Part shown: positions 54,071 through 63,102 of the stretch, piece by piece
Layout of the letters: the number at the start of each line of letters is the position of its first letter
Numbering within the stretch: position 1 is the first letter of the stretch
NCBI RefSeq assembly: GCF_007991515.1
Contig: NZ_BJYM01000002.1
Location: 124,001-188,000, forward strand
Source: Oceanobacillus sojae
GTDB taxonomy: Bacteria; Bacillota; Bacilli; Bacillales; Amphibacillaceae
DNA: 64,000 nt
Direction: 5' to 3'
Position numbers and translations under genes: made by a program
The notes under the pieces: generated by a model
Seen by the model: the letters and a program-made list of their open reading frames with translations, nothing else
Database searches by the model: none
Told to the model about the DNA's origin: nothing

Positions 54071-54107
54071 GAGAAAAGATAAAAATATATTATTTTTATC
54101 TTTTCTC
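54071..54107 (+). other. Intercistronic hairpin between frlB and frlO
   Basis: GAGAAAAGATAAAAATA and TATTTTTATCTTTTCTC are perfect 17-bp arms with a 3-nt loop. AT-rich and followed by TAAACAC rather than a T-run; it may be a weak terminator or an mRNA-stabilising structure. Confidence 0.65.
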
Positions 54108-54152
54108 TAAACACTATCTATTAAAAATCTAGTATAAAAATGGGGCGAGAGA

Positions 54153-55421
54153 ATGAAAAAAAGAATTGGTTGTCTAATAGTCGTATTGCTACTCACTGGC
54201 ATCCTGGCTGCTTGTGGTTCTAACTCTTCCAATGAGGCGGAATCAAGTGGGGATGAAGTAGTTATTGACTTCTTTCATCGTTGGCCAAATGAACCAAGAA
54301 AATCTTTCTATGATCAAAAAATTAAAGAATTTGAAGAAGCCAATCCAAACGTAAAAATTAACGTTGATTCAGTTCTGAACGATTCCTACAAAGAGAAAGT
54401 ACGTGTTCTTGTTTCAAACGATGACCTGCCAGACATCTTTTCTTCCTGGTCTGATACTTTTGCTGAAAACCTTGTTAGTTCGGGCAGAATCAAACCATTA
54501 ACTGACCTGATTGAAAGTGACTCGGATTGGAGCGGTAAAATTATTGAATCGCAATACGAAGGATTCACCTTTGATGACACAACGTATGGTATACCATTTA
54601 CCATTGATGGAAAAGCCTTTTTCTACAATAAGGAAATTTTTGAAGAAGTAGGCGTCGATGCGCCTGAAACCTATGATGAATTCATTGAAGTTCTTGATGA
54701 ACTGCAAGCAGCAGGCTATGAGACACCGCTTGTGGAAGGTTTAACAGATGCTTGGGCAATCTCACATTATATGGGAACTATTTTTCACCGTGTAGTAGAA
54801 CCGGAAATCTTAGCACAAGACTATAATCCAGAAACTGCGGCATTTACAGATGAAAGTTATATTAAAGGGTTGGAAATCTTTCAAGAACTGACTACCTATA
54901 TGGGCGAAGTTTCCACAGCGATCGATCATGAAGCTGCACGTAATATGTTTTCCGCCGGTGAAGTACCTGTCCTTTACATGCAATTTGCAGAAATTTTAAT
55001 GGTAGAAGATGCAGGAGATGTGGATTTTGGGTTCTTTAATTTTCCAGAAGTAACCGATGGAAATGGCAGTGCTGATTCCTTAACTGGTGCTCCAGAAGGC
55101 TGGATGTTAAGCGAAAATGCTCCAAAAGAAGCTGAAGAATTTTTAAAATTCTTAACTTCTGAAGAAACAGCTGCTGAATTTACAGAAGTAGACGGACAGT
55201 TAAATGCGATTGAAGGCGGGGTAACGGAAGAAAATGCAAACCCAACGAGCTACGAGGCATACCAAATTGTTTTAGATTCCTCCGAAACAGCCCCTTGGTT
55301 TGATAATGCTGTCGATATTACCACCGCTGATATCTTTATGCGCGGAGGACAAGATTTAGCGATTGGTCAAACAACACCAGAGCAAATAATAGAAGAAGTT
55401 CAAAGTCAAGTTGCAAATTAA
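54153..55421 (+). CDS. frlO: Fructosamine ABC transporter substrate-binding lipoprotein (FrlO-like)
   Basis: A 422-residue family 1 binding lipoprotein; MKKRIGCLIVVLLLTGILAAC ends in the lipobox LAAC. DVVIDFFHRWPNEPRKSFYD and LVSNDDLPDIFSSWSDTFAE are typical of CUT1 sugar-binding proteins. GGGGCGAG precedes the ATG. Its position after the deglycase and before two permeases matches FrlO. No ATPase is encoded here; B. subtilis CUT1 systems share MsmX, so that is expected. Confidence 0.9.
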   Translation: MKKRIGCLIVVLLLTGILAACGSNSSNEAESSGDEVVIDFFHRWPNEPRKSFYDQKIKEFEEANPNVKINVDSVLNDSYKEKVRVLVSNDDLPDIFSSWSDTFAENLVSSGRIKPLTDLIESDSDWSGKIIESQYEGFTFDDTTYGIPFTIDGKAFFYNKEIFEEVGVDAPETYDEFIEVLDELQAAGYETPLVEGLTDAWAISHYMGTIFHRVVEPEILAQDYNPETAAFTDESYIKGLEIFQELTTYMGEVSTAIDHEAARNMFSAGEVPVLYMQFAEILMVEDAGDVDFGFFNFPEVTDGNGSADSLTGAPEGWMLSENAPKEAEEFLKFLTSEETAAEFTEVDGQLNAIEGGVTEENANPTSYEAYQIVLDSSETAPWFDNAVDITTADIFMRGGQDLAIGQTTPEQIIEEVQSQVAN

Positions 55422-55445
55422 AAGGAAACAACAATTAAATAGCTT

Positions 55446-55469
55446 GCCCTGACATCTGAATGTCGGGGC
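55446..55469 (+). other. Intercistronic hairpin between frlO and frlN
   Basis: GCCCTGACAT and ATGTCGGGGC (one G-U pair) around CTGA, followed by TTTCC. It likely protects the upstream mRNA or partly terminates, raising binding protein over permease. Confidence 0.65.
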
Positions 55470-55506
55470 TTTCCACTTATTTTGAAAAGGAAAGTAGGTT
55501 TAATTT

Positions 55507-56388
55507 ATGAAGAAAAAATTTCCTTTAACACCTATTTTATTTTTACTACCTTCTGTTTTCTTTTTAGCTGTTTTCATTTATATACCATTAGTACAAAATT
55601 TTTATAACAGCTTTTTTGATTTTAATGTATTTTCCAATTCGAAGGAATTCGTTGGGCTAGCACAAATAAAAAAGCTCTTTCAAGATGACATAGTTATGGT
55701 TTCTATCATGAATAACTTTAAGTATGCGATTATATCAGTGATTTTCCAAATTTTCTTTGCATTAATTTTAGCAAGTATTTTAGAAGATAAACTATTTCGG
55801 AAAGTCGCTCCTACGCTAAGAGTAATCTATTTTATTCCGGTAATGATATCTATTTCCGTAATTGCTCTGCTATTCAGTTTTATTTATAATCCGCAAATGG
55901 GATTATTAAATAGTTTTCTTGAGCTGGTGGGTTTGGATACATGGGCGCGTCCGTGGCTTGGAGACTCGACTTCAGCTATTTATAGTGTTATTGCGATGTC
56001 TCAATGGCAAAGCATCGGTCTGATCACCATGCTTTTTATTGTAGCTATCCAAAAGATTCCTAACGAATTATATGAAGCTGCTGATATAGACGGTGCCGGA
56101 CGGATTCGAAAATTTTTCAGTGTTACACTTCCCCAGGTAAAAGAAACGATGTTTGTAAATTTATTAATTACCGTTACTGGATCCATACTAGTTTTCAATG
56201 AACCATTTATTTTAACAAATGGCGGTCCTGGAAACAGCTCCATGACACTCGCAGTGCATATGTATCAAACAGGATTCTCCAGAGACAATATGGGGTACGC
56301 GTCAACAATCGCAACACTTACCTTTCTTTTATCTGCCATTTTTGCATTAATTCAAATTAAAGTGTCTAAGACCGGAAAGGAAGATTGA
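55507..56388 (+). CDS. frlN: Fructosamine ABC transporter permease 1 (FrlN-like)
   Basis: A 293-residue CUT1 permease with six transmembrane helices. The EAA loop reads ELYEAADIDGAGRIRKFFSVTLP near residue 195. It resembles MalF/UgpA-type subunits. It is followed 2 nt later by the second permease. Confidence 0.92.
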   Translation: MKKKFPLTPILFLLPSVFFLAVFIYIPLVQNFYNSFFDFNVFSNSKEFVGLAQIKKLFQDDIVMVSIMNNFKYAIISVIFQIFFALILASILEDKLFRKVAPTLRVIYFIPVMISISVIALLFSFIYNPQMGLLNSFLELVGLDTWARPWLGDSTSAIYSVIAMSQWQSIGLITMLFIVAIQKIPNELYEAADIDGAGRIRKFFSVTLPQVKETMFVNLLITVTGSILVFNEPFILTNGGPGNSSMTLAVHMYQTGFSRDNMGYASTIATLTFLLSAIFALIQIKVSKTGKED

Positions 56389-56390
56389 TA

Positions 56391-57278
56391 ATGAAAGAGA
56401 ATATAAATTCAAAGCAATATTCCAATTCCCGTCAGAAAGAGCCTAAATCTGCAAAAATCCAAACAAGAATATTTAAATACAGTACATTAATTGGCCTCGG
56501 GATTTTTGCATTAATCATTCTTTACCCGCTGTTTTGGATGTTGATTTCTTCATTTAAGAGCTATGAAGAAATTTACTCTGATGTATGGAATCTGCCAGGC
56601 ACCTGGAATTTTTCAAACTACACATTAGCCTGGGAGCAAGGTATACAAAATTACTTTATAAATAGTCTTTATGTAACAGGTTTTGCTATCCTAATTACCG
56701 TCACAATCGGTTCGATGGCAGCATTTACTTTATCCCGTTACCACAATCGCTGGATTGACATAGCACTGTTGTTTATCATCGGTGGTCTAATGATGAATCC
56801 GCAAGTAGCGTTAATTCCATTGTTTGAGATATTAACATTTTTTAATTTAATCGATACACGCTGGGCATTAATTTTAACTTATGTCGCATATCGATTACCT
56901 TTAACTATCATTCTTATTCGGGCGTTTTTCTTAACTGTTCCAAAAGAACTTTCTGAGTCAGCTTTATTGGATGGATGCAGTGAATTTGGTATCTATCGGA
57001 GAATTTATCTGCCTTTATCCATTCCTGTAGTTGTTACAACAGTTATTTTAAATGCATTCTTTGCCTGGAATGAGTTTTTATTTGCTACAGTATTTATCAA
57101 CTCCAGTGATTTAAAAACAATTCCATCCGGCTTAATGGTTTTTCGTGACGCATTAAGAACCGACTGGGGTGTGCTGTTGTCAGGTATGGTTATTGCTTCC
57201 ATACCAATGATTATTCTATTAATTTTTTTACAAAAATACTTAGTAAGAGGGCTTGCAGAAGGTTCTGTGAAAGGATAG
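56391..57278 (+). CDS. frlM: Fructosamine ABC transporter permease 2 (FrlM-like)
   Basis: A 295-residue MalG-type permease with six transmembrane helices. The EAA loop reads ELSESALLDGCSEFGIYRRIYLP. The ATG at 56391 lies 7 nt after AAAGGAAG; a TTG two codons earlier is closer to the site and less likely. A polar N-terminus of about 35 residues precedes the first helix. It completes the membrane pair. Confidence 0.92.
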   Translation: MKENINSKQYSNSRQKEPKSAKIQTRIFKYSTLIGLGIFALIILYPLFWMLISSFKSYEEIYSDVWNLPGTWNFSNYTLAWEQGIQNYFINSLYVTGFAILITVTIGSMAAFTLSRYHNRWIDIALLFIIGGLMMNPQVALIPLFEILTFFNLIDTRWALILTYVAYRLPLTIILIRAFFLTVPKELSESALLDGCSEFGIYRRIYLPLSIPVVVTTVILNAFFAWNEFLFATVFINSSDLKTIPSGLMVFRDALRTDWGVLLSGMVIASIPMIILLIFLQKYLVRGLAEGSVKG

Positions 57279-57284
57279 TGAAAA

Positions 57285-58106
57285 ATGAAATTAATTACTA
57301 TTGGAGATAATGTAGTGGACTGTTATTTAGACCGAAAAGAGTACTTCCCGGGCGGAAATTGTGTCAATGTAGCCGTAAATGCCAAACGCAATAGGGCTGA
57401 AGAAGTTGCCTATATCGGTATTTTTGCAAATGATGCTCCTGCCAAGCATCTGCAATTTGCGTTAAAGCAAGAAGGAATTGATTATCATTATTCCCGGATT
57501 GCTGCTGGTATTACAGGGCAACCAAAAGTAAATCTGTCTCCTGATGGAGATCGTATTTTTGTAGGCGGTCCAAAAAACACAGTACAGCATCGTTTTAAAA
57601 TTCAGCTCACCCTAGAGGAATTGGATTATATTCGGCAATTTGATTTATGCCATGTGAGCTGTTATTCATCAATGGAAAGCGAGCTTCCAAAATTAGCTGA
57701 AGTGATTAAAATTGCTTATGACTTCTCTGATAATAAAGCGTTAGATTATATTGAATCTATTGCTCCATATATTTCCTATGCATTCTTTTCAGCTGCAGAG
57801 TTGTCAGAAGATAATTTGGAAACTTTCATTTCTTCTATACAAGCATTTCAGTTTGAAGTGATTGTTATTACCAGAGGCGGCAATCCAGCTATCGTTATTT
57901 CCAAGCAGGGTCGGTTCTATCAAAAGCTGAATAAAATTAATGTGATTGATACAATGGGAGCAGGAGATAGTTTTATAGCGGGTTTTTTAACGTCATATAT
58001 AGAGAATAAAAATATCTTATCAGCAATCGAACAAGGTACGAAATCAGCTGAAAATACGTGTCAAGTCTATGGTGGCTTTGGTTATCCTCAACCTTTGATT
58101 GATTAG
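57285..58106 (+). CDS. frlD: Fructosamine kinase, PfkB family (FrlD-like)
   Basis: A 273-residue ribokinase-fold enzyme. GDNVVDCYLDRKEYFPGGNC and VNVAVNAKR form the N-terminal PfkB region; DTMGAGDSFIAGFLTS holds the catalytic aspartate and anion hole. In B. subtilis FrlD phosphorylates fructoselysine and other Amadori products at C6 before FrlB acts. It is 6 nt after frlM. Confidence 0.9.
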   Translation: MKLITIGDNVVDCYLDRKEYFPGGNCVNVAVNAKRNRAEEVAYIGIFANDAPAKHLQFALKQEGIDYHYSRIAAGITGQPKVNLSPDGDRIFVGGPKNTVQHRFKIQLTLEELDYIRQFDLCHVSCYSSMESELPKLAEVIKIAYDFSDNKALDYIESIAPYISYAFFSAAELSEDNLETFISSIQAFQFEVIVITRGGNPAIVISKQGRFYQKLNKINVIDTMGAGDSFIAGFLTSYIENKNILSAIEQGTKSAENTCQVYGGFGYPQPLID

Positions 58107-58156
58107 TTAACGAATACCCTAGTTTGATGTATAATGTAAGAGAATACTTACATTAT
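58107..58156 (+). promoter_or_regulatory. frlR promoter with overlapping inverted repeat
   Basis: TTAACG (58107-58112) and TATAAT (58130-58135) are 17 nt apart. ATAATGTAAG (58131-58140) and CTTACATTAT (58147-58156) are perfect 10-bp arms around AGAATA and begin in the -10, fitting autorepression. Confidence 0.7.
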
Positions 58157-58169
58157 AGGAGCTAATTTT

Positions 58170-58904
58170 ATGAAGGAAGATAATTTGAACGGCGGGCAAA
58201 ACTATTTGTACGAAGAAATTATGACAGGAATTAAGGAATATATTAATGAAAATCAACTCCAGCCCGGAGATCGTATCCCTACTGAAAAAGAATTAGGCAA
58301 GTTATTTAAAGCCAGTCGCATTTCTATTAGACGAGCAATCAAAGAGCTTGTAGATGAAGGTGTATTGAAGATTATTCATGGGAGAGGAACCTTTGTAAAC
58401 AAGAAGCGTAAAGAAATACATCTGCTGCATTTGCAAGGGTTCTCTGAAGGTCTGACGTCAGATAATGATAAGATATCAAAAGAGATTGTTTCTATGAAAA
58501 AAATAAGTAACAATAAAAAAGTAAACAGTATATTTGAGAATAAATATACTGAGTTTATTGAGCTTATCCGCAAAGTATATCGTAACGATCAAATTTTAAG
58601 TATGGATTATGCTTATCTTCCGACTGCTATTTATCCAAATATAGAAGATAAAATAAAAAAAGAAAGCTCAACTTTTAAAATTATTCACGATGATTATAGA
58701 ATTGCATTTAAAACAGTTAAGAAAGAACTGGAAATTGTTCCGGCTACGGAAGAATTGCAAAAACATCTTAACATCAGTAGATTAACGCCACTTATATTAG
58801 TAGAAAAAATTATTTATAACGAACATCATCAACCTGTGCATTACTCCGAGTACTACCTTATCTCAGATGCTGTCAAATTAAGAATTGAAAATAACTTACC
58901 TTAG
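58170..58904 (+). CDS. frlR: GntR-family regulator, HutC subfamily (FrlR-like)
   Basis: A 244-residue protein: winged helix at residues 13-80 (EIMTGIKEYINENQLQPGDR, ISIRRAIKELVDEGVLKII, GRGTFV) and a UTRA effector domain after residue 95 (FIELIRKVYRNDQILSMDYAYLP, LILVEKIIYNEHHQPVHYSE). In B. subtilis FrlR represses frlB-D and is inactivated by fructosamine phosphates. It has its own promoter here. Confidence 0.9.
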   Translation: MKEDNLNGGQNYLYEEIMTGIKEYINENQLQPGDRIPTEKELGKLFKASRISIRRAIKELVDEGVLKIIHGRGTFVNKKRKEIHLLHLQGFSEGLTSDNDKISKEIVSMKKISNNKKVNSIFENKYTEFIELIRKVYRNDQILSMDYAYLPTAIYPNIEDKIKKESSTFKIIHDDYRIAFKTVKKELEIVPATEELQKHLNISRLTPLILVEKIIYNEHHQPVHYSEYYLISDAVKLRIENNLP

Positions 58905-58976
58905 TCTACAGCTTAGAAATGCCAAATTATTTTGTTTATAAGGCAGGAGCTATCAATATGGTAAAGTTTGATCAGT

Positions 58977-59026
58977 AAAATAAGCAATGGTTAGTTAAAA
59001 TTTTCAGTAAAACCATTGCTTATTTT
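58977..59026. terminator. Bidirectional terminator between frlR and the metallophosphoesterase gene
   Basis: AAAATAAGCAATGGTT and AACCATTGCTTATTTT are perfect 16-bp arms flanked by A/T tracts between converging genes. Confidence 0.85.
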
Positions 59027-59041
59027 ATATCACTATTTTTA

Positions 59042-59893
59042 TCAATCTGATTGGATAGTAATCAAACTGATCTGACTCTGATTAAGAAATCTTATCGGTA
59101 ACGCAGAAGTTCCCAATCCGCTGTCAATATATAAATAACGCTCATCGCCTAATGGATATATCCCCTTCTGCAATTCCGGCAATAGTCCCTCATCCGGAGC
59201 AACAAGCGCTCCTATAAATGGCAATCTTACCTGCCCTCCATGTGTATGACCGCTTAGTACGATATCAGCATCAACATCAGGATATTTTTGAACAACGATT
59301 GGAGCGTGGGAAAGTAAGATAGTATATTTATCTGTATCTAAATCAGCAAAGGCCAAGGTCATATCTTCATGCTCTGTGGATACATCACTCACACCAACTA
59401 TATTAAATAGCTGGCCGTTTTTTTCAAATTGCGTATTTTCATTACTTAGAGTGATAATCCCTCTGTCCTTTAATCCAGCTAAAAATGCTTCTTTTTCAAG
59501 ATTTTCATGCTCGTGATTACCAGTGACAAAATACGTATCCGGGTTTATCCGCACTAATTCTTCTGCAAGCTGATAAGCTATCTCCAGATTTTCTGTTTTC
59601 CGGTCAATTAAATCACCTGTTAAAACAATGATATCAGCATCAAGTTCCTTCACTTTTTCAAGTACTGCACTGTTCTCTGCCCCAAATACACGGCTATGTA
59701 CATCTGTTATTTGCAGTATCTTCAGCTCTGTGCCTTCCTCCAGCTTGTCACTTTGAAACTGCTCTTTATTTATCTTAGATGTAGCAGTATCAAAATATAT
59801 TTTAATAGTTACTAACAGCATTGCCAGCAGCAGAACAATAAAAATAATCCACTTTCTTAAACCGCTTTTGATTTTTGTTTTTTTCTTCATCAA
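59042..59893 (-). CDS. Membrane-anchored metallophosphoesterase (YkuE/YaeI-like)
   Basis: A 283-residue protein with an N-terminal transmembrane helix (KWIIFIVLLLAMLLVTIKIY, residues 14-33) after a basic leader. The calcineurin-type motifs follow: ITDVHSR, LTGDLIDR, VTGNHEHE, LLSHAP and SGHTHGGQVRLP. The catalytic domain should face outward. Relatives are the YkuE/YaeI phosphoesterases, some acting on lipid precursors; the substrate here is unknown. Confidence 0.9.
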   Translation of the reverse strand: MMKKKTKIKSGLRKWIIFIVLLLAMLLVTIKIYFDTATSKINKEQFQSDKLEEGTELKILQITDVHSRVFGAENSAVLEKVKELDADIIVLTGDLIDRKTENLEIAYQLAEELVRINPDTYFVTGNHEHENLEKEAFLAGLKDRGIITLSNENTQFEKNGQLFNIVGVSDVSTEHEDMTLAFADLDTDKYTILLSHAPIVVQKYPDVDADIVLSGHTHGGQVRLPFIGALVAPDEGLLPELQKGIYPLGDERYLYIDSGLGTSALPIRFLNQSQISLITIQSD

Positions 59894-60001
59894 CTCTTAA
59901 CCTCTTTATCCATCTATCTTTTAGATTACTCCCACAATTATACATCAAATTATCTATGTATATAGAAAGAGAAAGTTTATAATGTTAGCTTTCTCCAATA
60001 A

Positions 60002-60034
60002 AAAACACCAGTATCTTTATTATACTGATGTTTT
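60002..60034 (-). terminator. Terminator of the esterase/ATP-grasp cluster
   Basis: AAAACACCAGTA pairs with TACTGATGTTTT (one G-U), just after the esterase stop; on the minus strand TTTTTATTGG follows. Confidence 0.75.
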
Positions 60035-60041
60035 AATATTT

Positions 60042-60782
60042 TTAGGAAAATAATTTTTTTAAATAATATGGCATTTGCTTTCTCCACCAGATCCAATCAT
60101 GAGAAACATCTTCGCCCCACTCATCAAACCAGGCTGGAATTTGCTTTTCTTCAAAAGCTTCTTTTAACGAACGGTAAGAAGGCAGACCATCCTGCTCCCA
60201 GTCACCTAATCCTGTACACATTATAATATTGGCAGAGCGGTAACGGTCGATAAACCAGCCATCATTTTGATTCCAGATATAATCACTTGGTGAATTTTCA
60301 TATACGAGCGGATCATTTCCATAATCTCCAAAAAAGAAACGTGCATCATATACGCCGCTAAGCGCAACCATTGTTTGAAATACATCCGGATGTCTCAGGA
60401 AAAAGTTCAGCGCATGATAAGCACCCATACTGCATCCTGTTGTCATCATTGGATCAAACCAGTTTGTTTTATGTTTAATAAATGGAACTGCTTCTGAAAT
60501 CACATAACGCTCATATGCCTCATGTGCAAGTGCACGATCATGCGGAGACTTTGAATCATGCAGCCAGCTTTCACTGTCTACACTGGCTAGTGCAAAAAAT
60601 TGCACTTTACCTGCTTCAATAAATTCCTGGCATGCATCAATCATCCCGAAATCATAATATTCAAAATGCGTTCCGCCAGATGATGGAAAAACAATAATCG
60701 GCATACCACTGTGTCCATATCTGTTTAACGGCATCTCACGCCCTAACTCTCCGCTCCAATGACTTAACTGTTCCATATGCAT
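60042..60782 (-). CDS. Alpha/beta-hydrolase esterase (COG4947-like)
   Basis: A 246-residue protein (MHMEQLSHWSGELGREMPLN); the ATG at 60782 lies about 7 nt after AGGGGA, better placed than the TTG two codons earlier. Nucleophile elbow GCSMGAYHAL, aspartate candidate in LGDWEQDG and histidine in VSHDWIWW. No signal peptide. GMPIIVFPSSGGTHFEYYDF fits the esterase/lipase proteins of COG4947. It is 25 nt downstream of an ATP-grasp gene and the last gene of the cluster. Confidence 0.85.
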   Translation of the reverse strand: MHMEQLSHWSGELGREMPLNRYGHSGMPIIVFPSSGGTHFEYYDFGMIDACQEFIEAGKVQFFALASVDSESWLHDSKSPHDRALAHEAYERYVISEAVPFIKHKTNWFDPMMTTGCSMGAYHALNFFLRHPDVFQTMVALSGVYDARFFFGDYGNDPLVYENSPSDYIWNQNDGWFIDRYRSANIIMCTGLGDWEQDGLPSYRSLKEAFEEKQIPAWFDEWGEDVSHDWIWWRKQMPYYLKKLFS

Positions 60783-60806
60783 AGTCAAATCCCCTGTCTA
60801 TGTTCT

Positions 60807-61976
60807 TTATTTTTTTCGTTCATGCACAAAGCGGGTGATTTCATCCACTTCTGTCTCTGTATCCGCATTGATGGCATAAAATTGATTTCCTTGAAGATGA
60901 GCGAATGCTTCTGGTATACGCTCGGCAAACTTTACCCTGTCCCCAAATTTATCACGGATTGTTTTTGTATCATTTTGGTATTGATAGGCATCACGCTGTG
61001 TAACTCCAATACAATATTGGTTTGGAACATCCGGTTCCTTAAACTCTCCTCCAGTTACCAATGAAGCATACTGCGCAAATAAATCGATGGAGTAGGCATA
61101 GTTATACATATCAATTGTATAACCTCCAGCCAGACGATTATTATATTCAAGTGCTACATAATCTCCATTTTCCAATTGAAAAAACTCAATATGGAAAAAA
61201 CGTTCCTTCATTCCAAAGGTTTTTACAATTGCTCGTCCATATTCTTCAAGCTTCGGATCAATTTCTTTTTGAATCACATAAAATAAATCCAGCTGACCTT
61301 GGACAAGCTCCAGCGTTGGTACATTATATGTAAAGCTTGTCTGAAAAACAATATTTCCTTTTTGATCAGTTAACCCATCAAATGTGCAAAGCTTTCCCCC
61401 TTCAACATAAGGCTCCAGAAAATAAGCTGTTGCTTCCTTCCATTCTTCTTCAAAACGATGTACATCATCTTTCGAATTCAGTTTAAATGTAGCGGCAGAA
61501 CCAACTCCATTATCCGGTTTCGCAATAACTGGCAGACCCAATTTTTCAACGGCTTTCGCTAAATCCTTTTTGTTTTTGACAACGCGCCCCTCTACCACTG
61601 GTACACCAGCTTTTTTGAACAGTTTCTTCATTTCTGATTTAAATTTTACTTTTTTTAGGTCTTTTAATTTATTTCCAAATACATTAAATTGCTCACGAAG
61701 TTTGGCATCAAGCTCTAACCAGTGTTCATTATTCGATTCAATCCGGTCAATGGGACCATGTTTATAAAATAAAAATGCAACAGCGCGTTTCACTTCGTCA
61801 ACATCTTCCAAATCATTGACACGATAATACTCTGTCAGTGATTTTTGTAATTCAGAGCCTAATTGATCATACGGCTCTTCACCAATTCCTAACACGTTGA
61901 CACCTGCATCGTTTAAACGGTGGGCAAAGGGCTGAAAATTATTGGGATAATATGGTGATATTAAAATATAATTCAT
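60807..61976 (-). CDS. ATP-grasp ligase of unknown substrate
   Basis: A 389-residue ATP-grasp enzyme. The N-terminal 100 residues are a pre-ATP-grasp domain (MNYILISPYYPNNFQPFAHR). ATP binding: LPVIAKPDNGVGSAATFKL (residues about 149-167). Metal ligands: FFHIEFFQLE and VALEYNNRLAGG (E-x-N-x-R). GGAG lies 7 nt upstream of the second of two tandem ATGs. Family members join a carboxylate to an amine or thiol. Flanked on both sides by esterase genes on the same strand. Confidence 0.88.
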   Translation of the reverse strand: MNYILISPYYPNNFQPFAHRLNDAGVNVLGIGEEPYDQLGSELQKSLTEYYRVNDLEDVDEVKRAVAFLFYKHGPIDRIESNNEHWLELDAKLREQFNVFGNKLKDLKKVKFKSEMKKLFKKAGVPVVEGRVVKNKKDLAKAVEKLGLPVIAKPDNGVGSAATFKLNSKDDVHRFEEEWKEATAYFLEPYVEGGKLCTFDGLTDQKGNIVFQTSFTYNVPTLELVQGQLDLFYVIQKEIDPKLEEYGRAIVKTFGMKERFFHIEFFQLENGDYVALEYNNRLAGGYTIDMYNYAYSIDLFAQYASLVTGGEFKEPDVPNQYCIGVTQRDAYQYQNDTKTIRDKFGDRVKFAERIPEAFAHLQGNQFYAINADTETEVDEITRFVHERKK

Positions 61977-62117
61977 CATAAAACTCCTTTCCTGATTCCC
62001 GCAATAATCAGTAGTTTAATTGTTAAAATACCATTTTTTCAATTTAAAATCAATCTAATTTTTCGAAAATTGTCAAAATAGATGAATAAATGTAGTTATA
62101 CATTACATTTGTATATT

Positions 62118-62156
62118 ATCTGCCGTCCAAGACCAGCTAAATATTGGATGGCAGAT
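62118..62156 (+). terminator. Hairpin with T-run on the plus strand
   Basis: ATCTGCCGTCCAA pairs with TTGGATGGCAGAT (12 of 13, one G-U) and is followed by GTTTTTTAT on the plus strand. Both flanking genes are on the minus strand, where no T-run follows. It may stop antisense transcription or act as a structure in the leader of the ATP-grasp gene. Confidence 0.5.
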
Positions 62157-62187
62157 GTTTTTTATCAATATTTTATACACATATTTC

Positions 62188-63018
62188 TTAAGACCATTTC
62201 TCACTGAGGAATCGGAAACATTCCGGCAAATGCCTTGACCAGGCTTCTTCATTATGCTCTTCATCCGCAAAAATATTTAAATGAATATTATCAATGGGAA
62301 TATTGCCTTTAACCAGCTGCTTATAATATTTCAGTGAACAATCAATATACGCCTGCTTCATATTCCCATACATTAACTGCCGGTCCGCATCATCACCCTC
62401 TTGCGTGCCGACTTGAATATACACACGTTGTTCATGGTCCAAAGGCTCTCTATCAATATAGTGATCAAAAGCTGTGCTTGTAATCCAATTTGCCAGTGAA
62501 AAAATACCAAGACAGCCAATTTGGTCTTTATATTCAATCCCCATAAAAGCAGAAATATTTCCACCTAGAGAACTGCCAATCATCGCTGTATGATATTTAT
62601 CAGACTTAGTCCGGTAATGTTGATCAATAAAAGGCTTCACAACTGTCATGATAAACTCAGCAAATTCAGCACCTCTTCCCCCCAATTCAATATCCTCAGG
62701 GAGAGGACTTTCTGTAATTTTCCAGGGTGTATATTCATTTATGCGATCCTGCTCACCGTTGTCTATGCCGACAATAATCATCTTTGGCAAATCAGGATTT
62801 CGTTTTATTGCAGGGATAACCTTCCATGAATAACCGCTATAGGCTTCACTGCTGTAAAAAACATTTTGTCCATCATGCATATAAACAACGGGATAGTGCC
62901 TATTCTTTTCTTTACCATAATTCTTTGGCAATAGCACGCGTATCCGGCGCTTGTCATTTTTATAATTCATAGTCAGCTCGTGTGTTTCCAATTTCAAATA
63001 AAAATAGGAGTGTCTCAT
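62188..63018 (-). CDS. Alpha/beta-hydrolase, Fes/esterase-D type
   Basis: A 276-residue protein with the putative esterase fold (Pfam 00756 type): RRIRVLLPKNYGKEKNRHYP, VVYMHDGQNVF, nucleophile GSSLGGNISAFMG, and late EEHNEEAWSRHLPECF holding the histidine. No signal peptide. It lies upstream of the ATP-grasp gene with a 209-nt gap. Relatives include enterobactin-esterase-like and S-formylglutathione-hydrolase-like enzymes; the substrate is unknown. Confidence 0.88.
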   Translation of the reverse strand: MRHSYFYLKLETHELTMNYKNDKRRIRVLLPKNYGKEKNRHYPVVYMHDGQNVFYSSEAYSGYSWKVIPAIKRNPDLPKMIIVGIDNGEQDRINEYTPWKITESPLPEDIELGGRGAEFAEFIMTVVKPFIDQHYRTKSDKYHTAMIGSSLGGNISAFMGIEYKDQIGCLGIFSLANWITSTAFDHYIDREPLDHEQRVYIQVGTQEGDDADRQLMYGNMKQAYIDCSLKYYKQLVKGNIPIDNIHLNIFADEEHNEEAWSRHLPECFRFLSEKWS

Positions 63019-63102
63019 TTCAAATTCCTCATTCCATCAAGATTCTTTGAATCTCATTTCTTTATCCCGCATAATTTTGATGAGATGAATAATCAAATGC
63101 TG

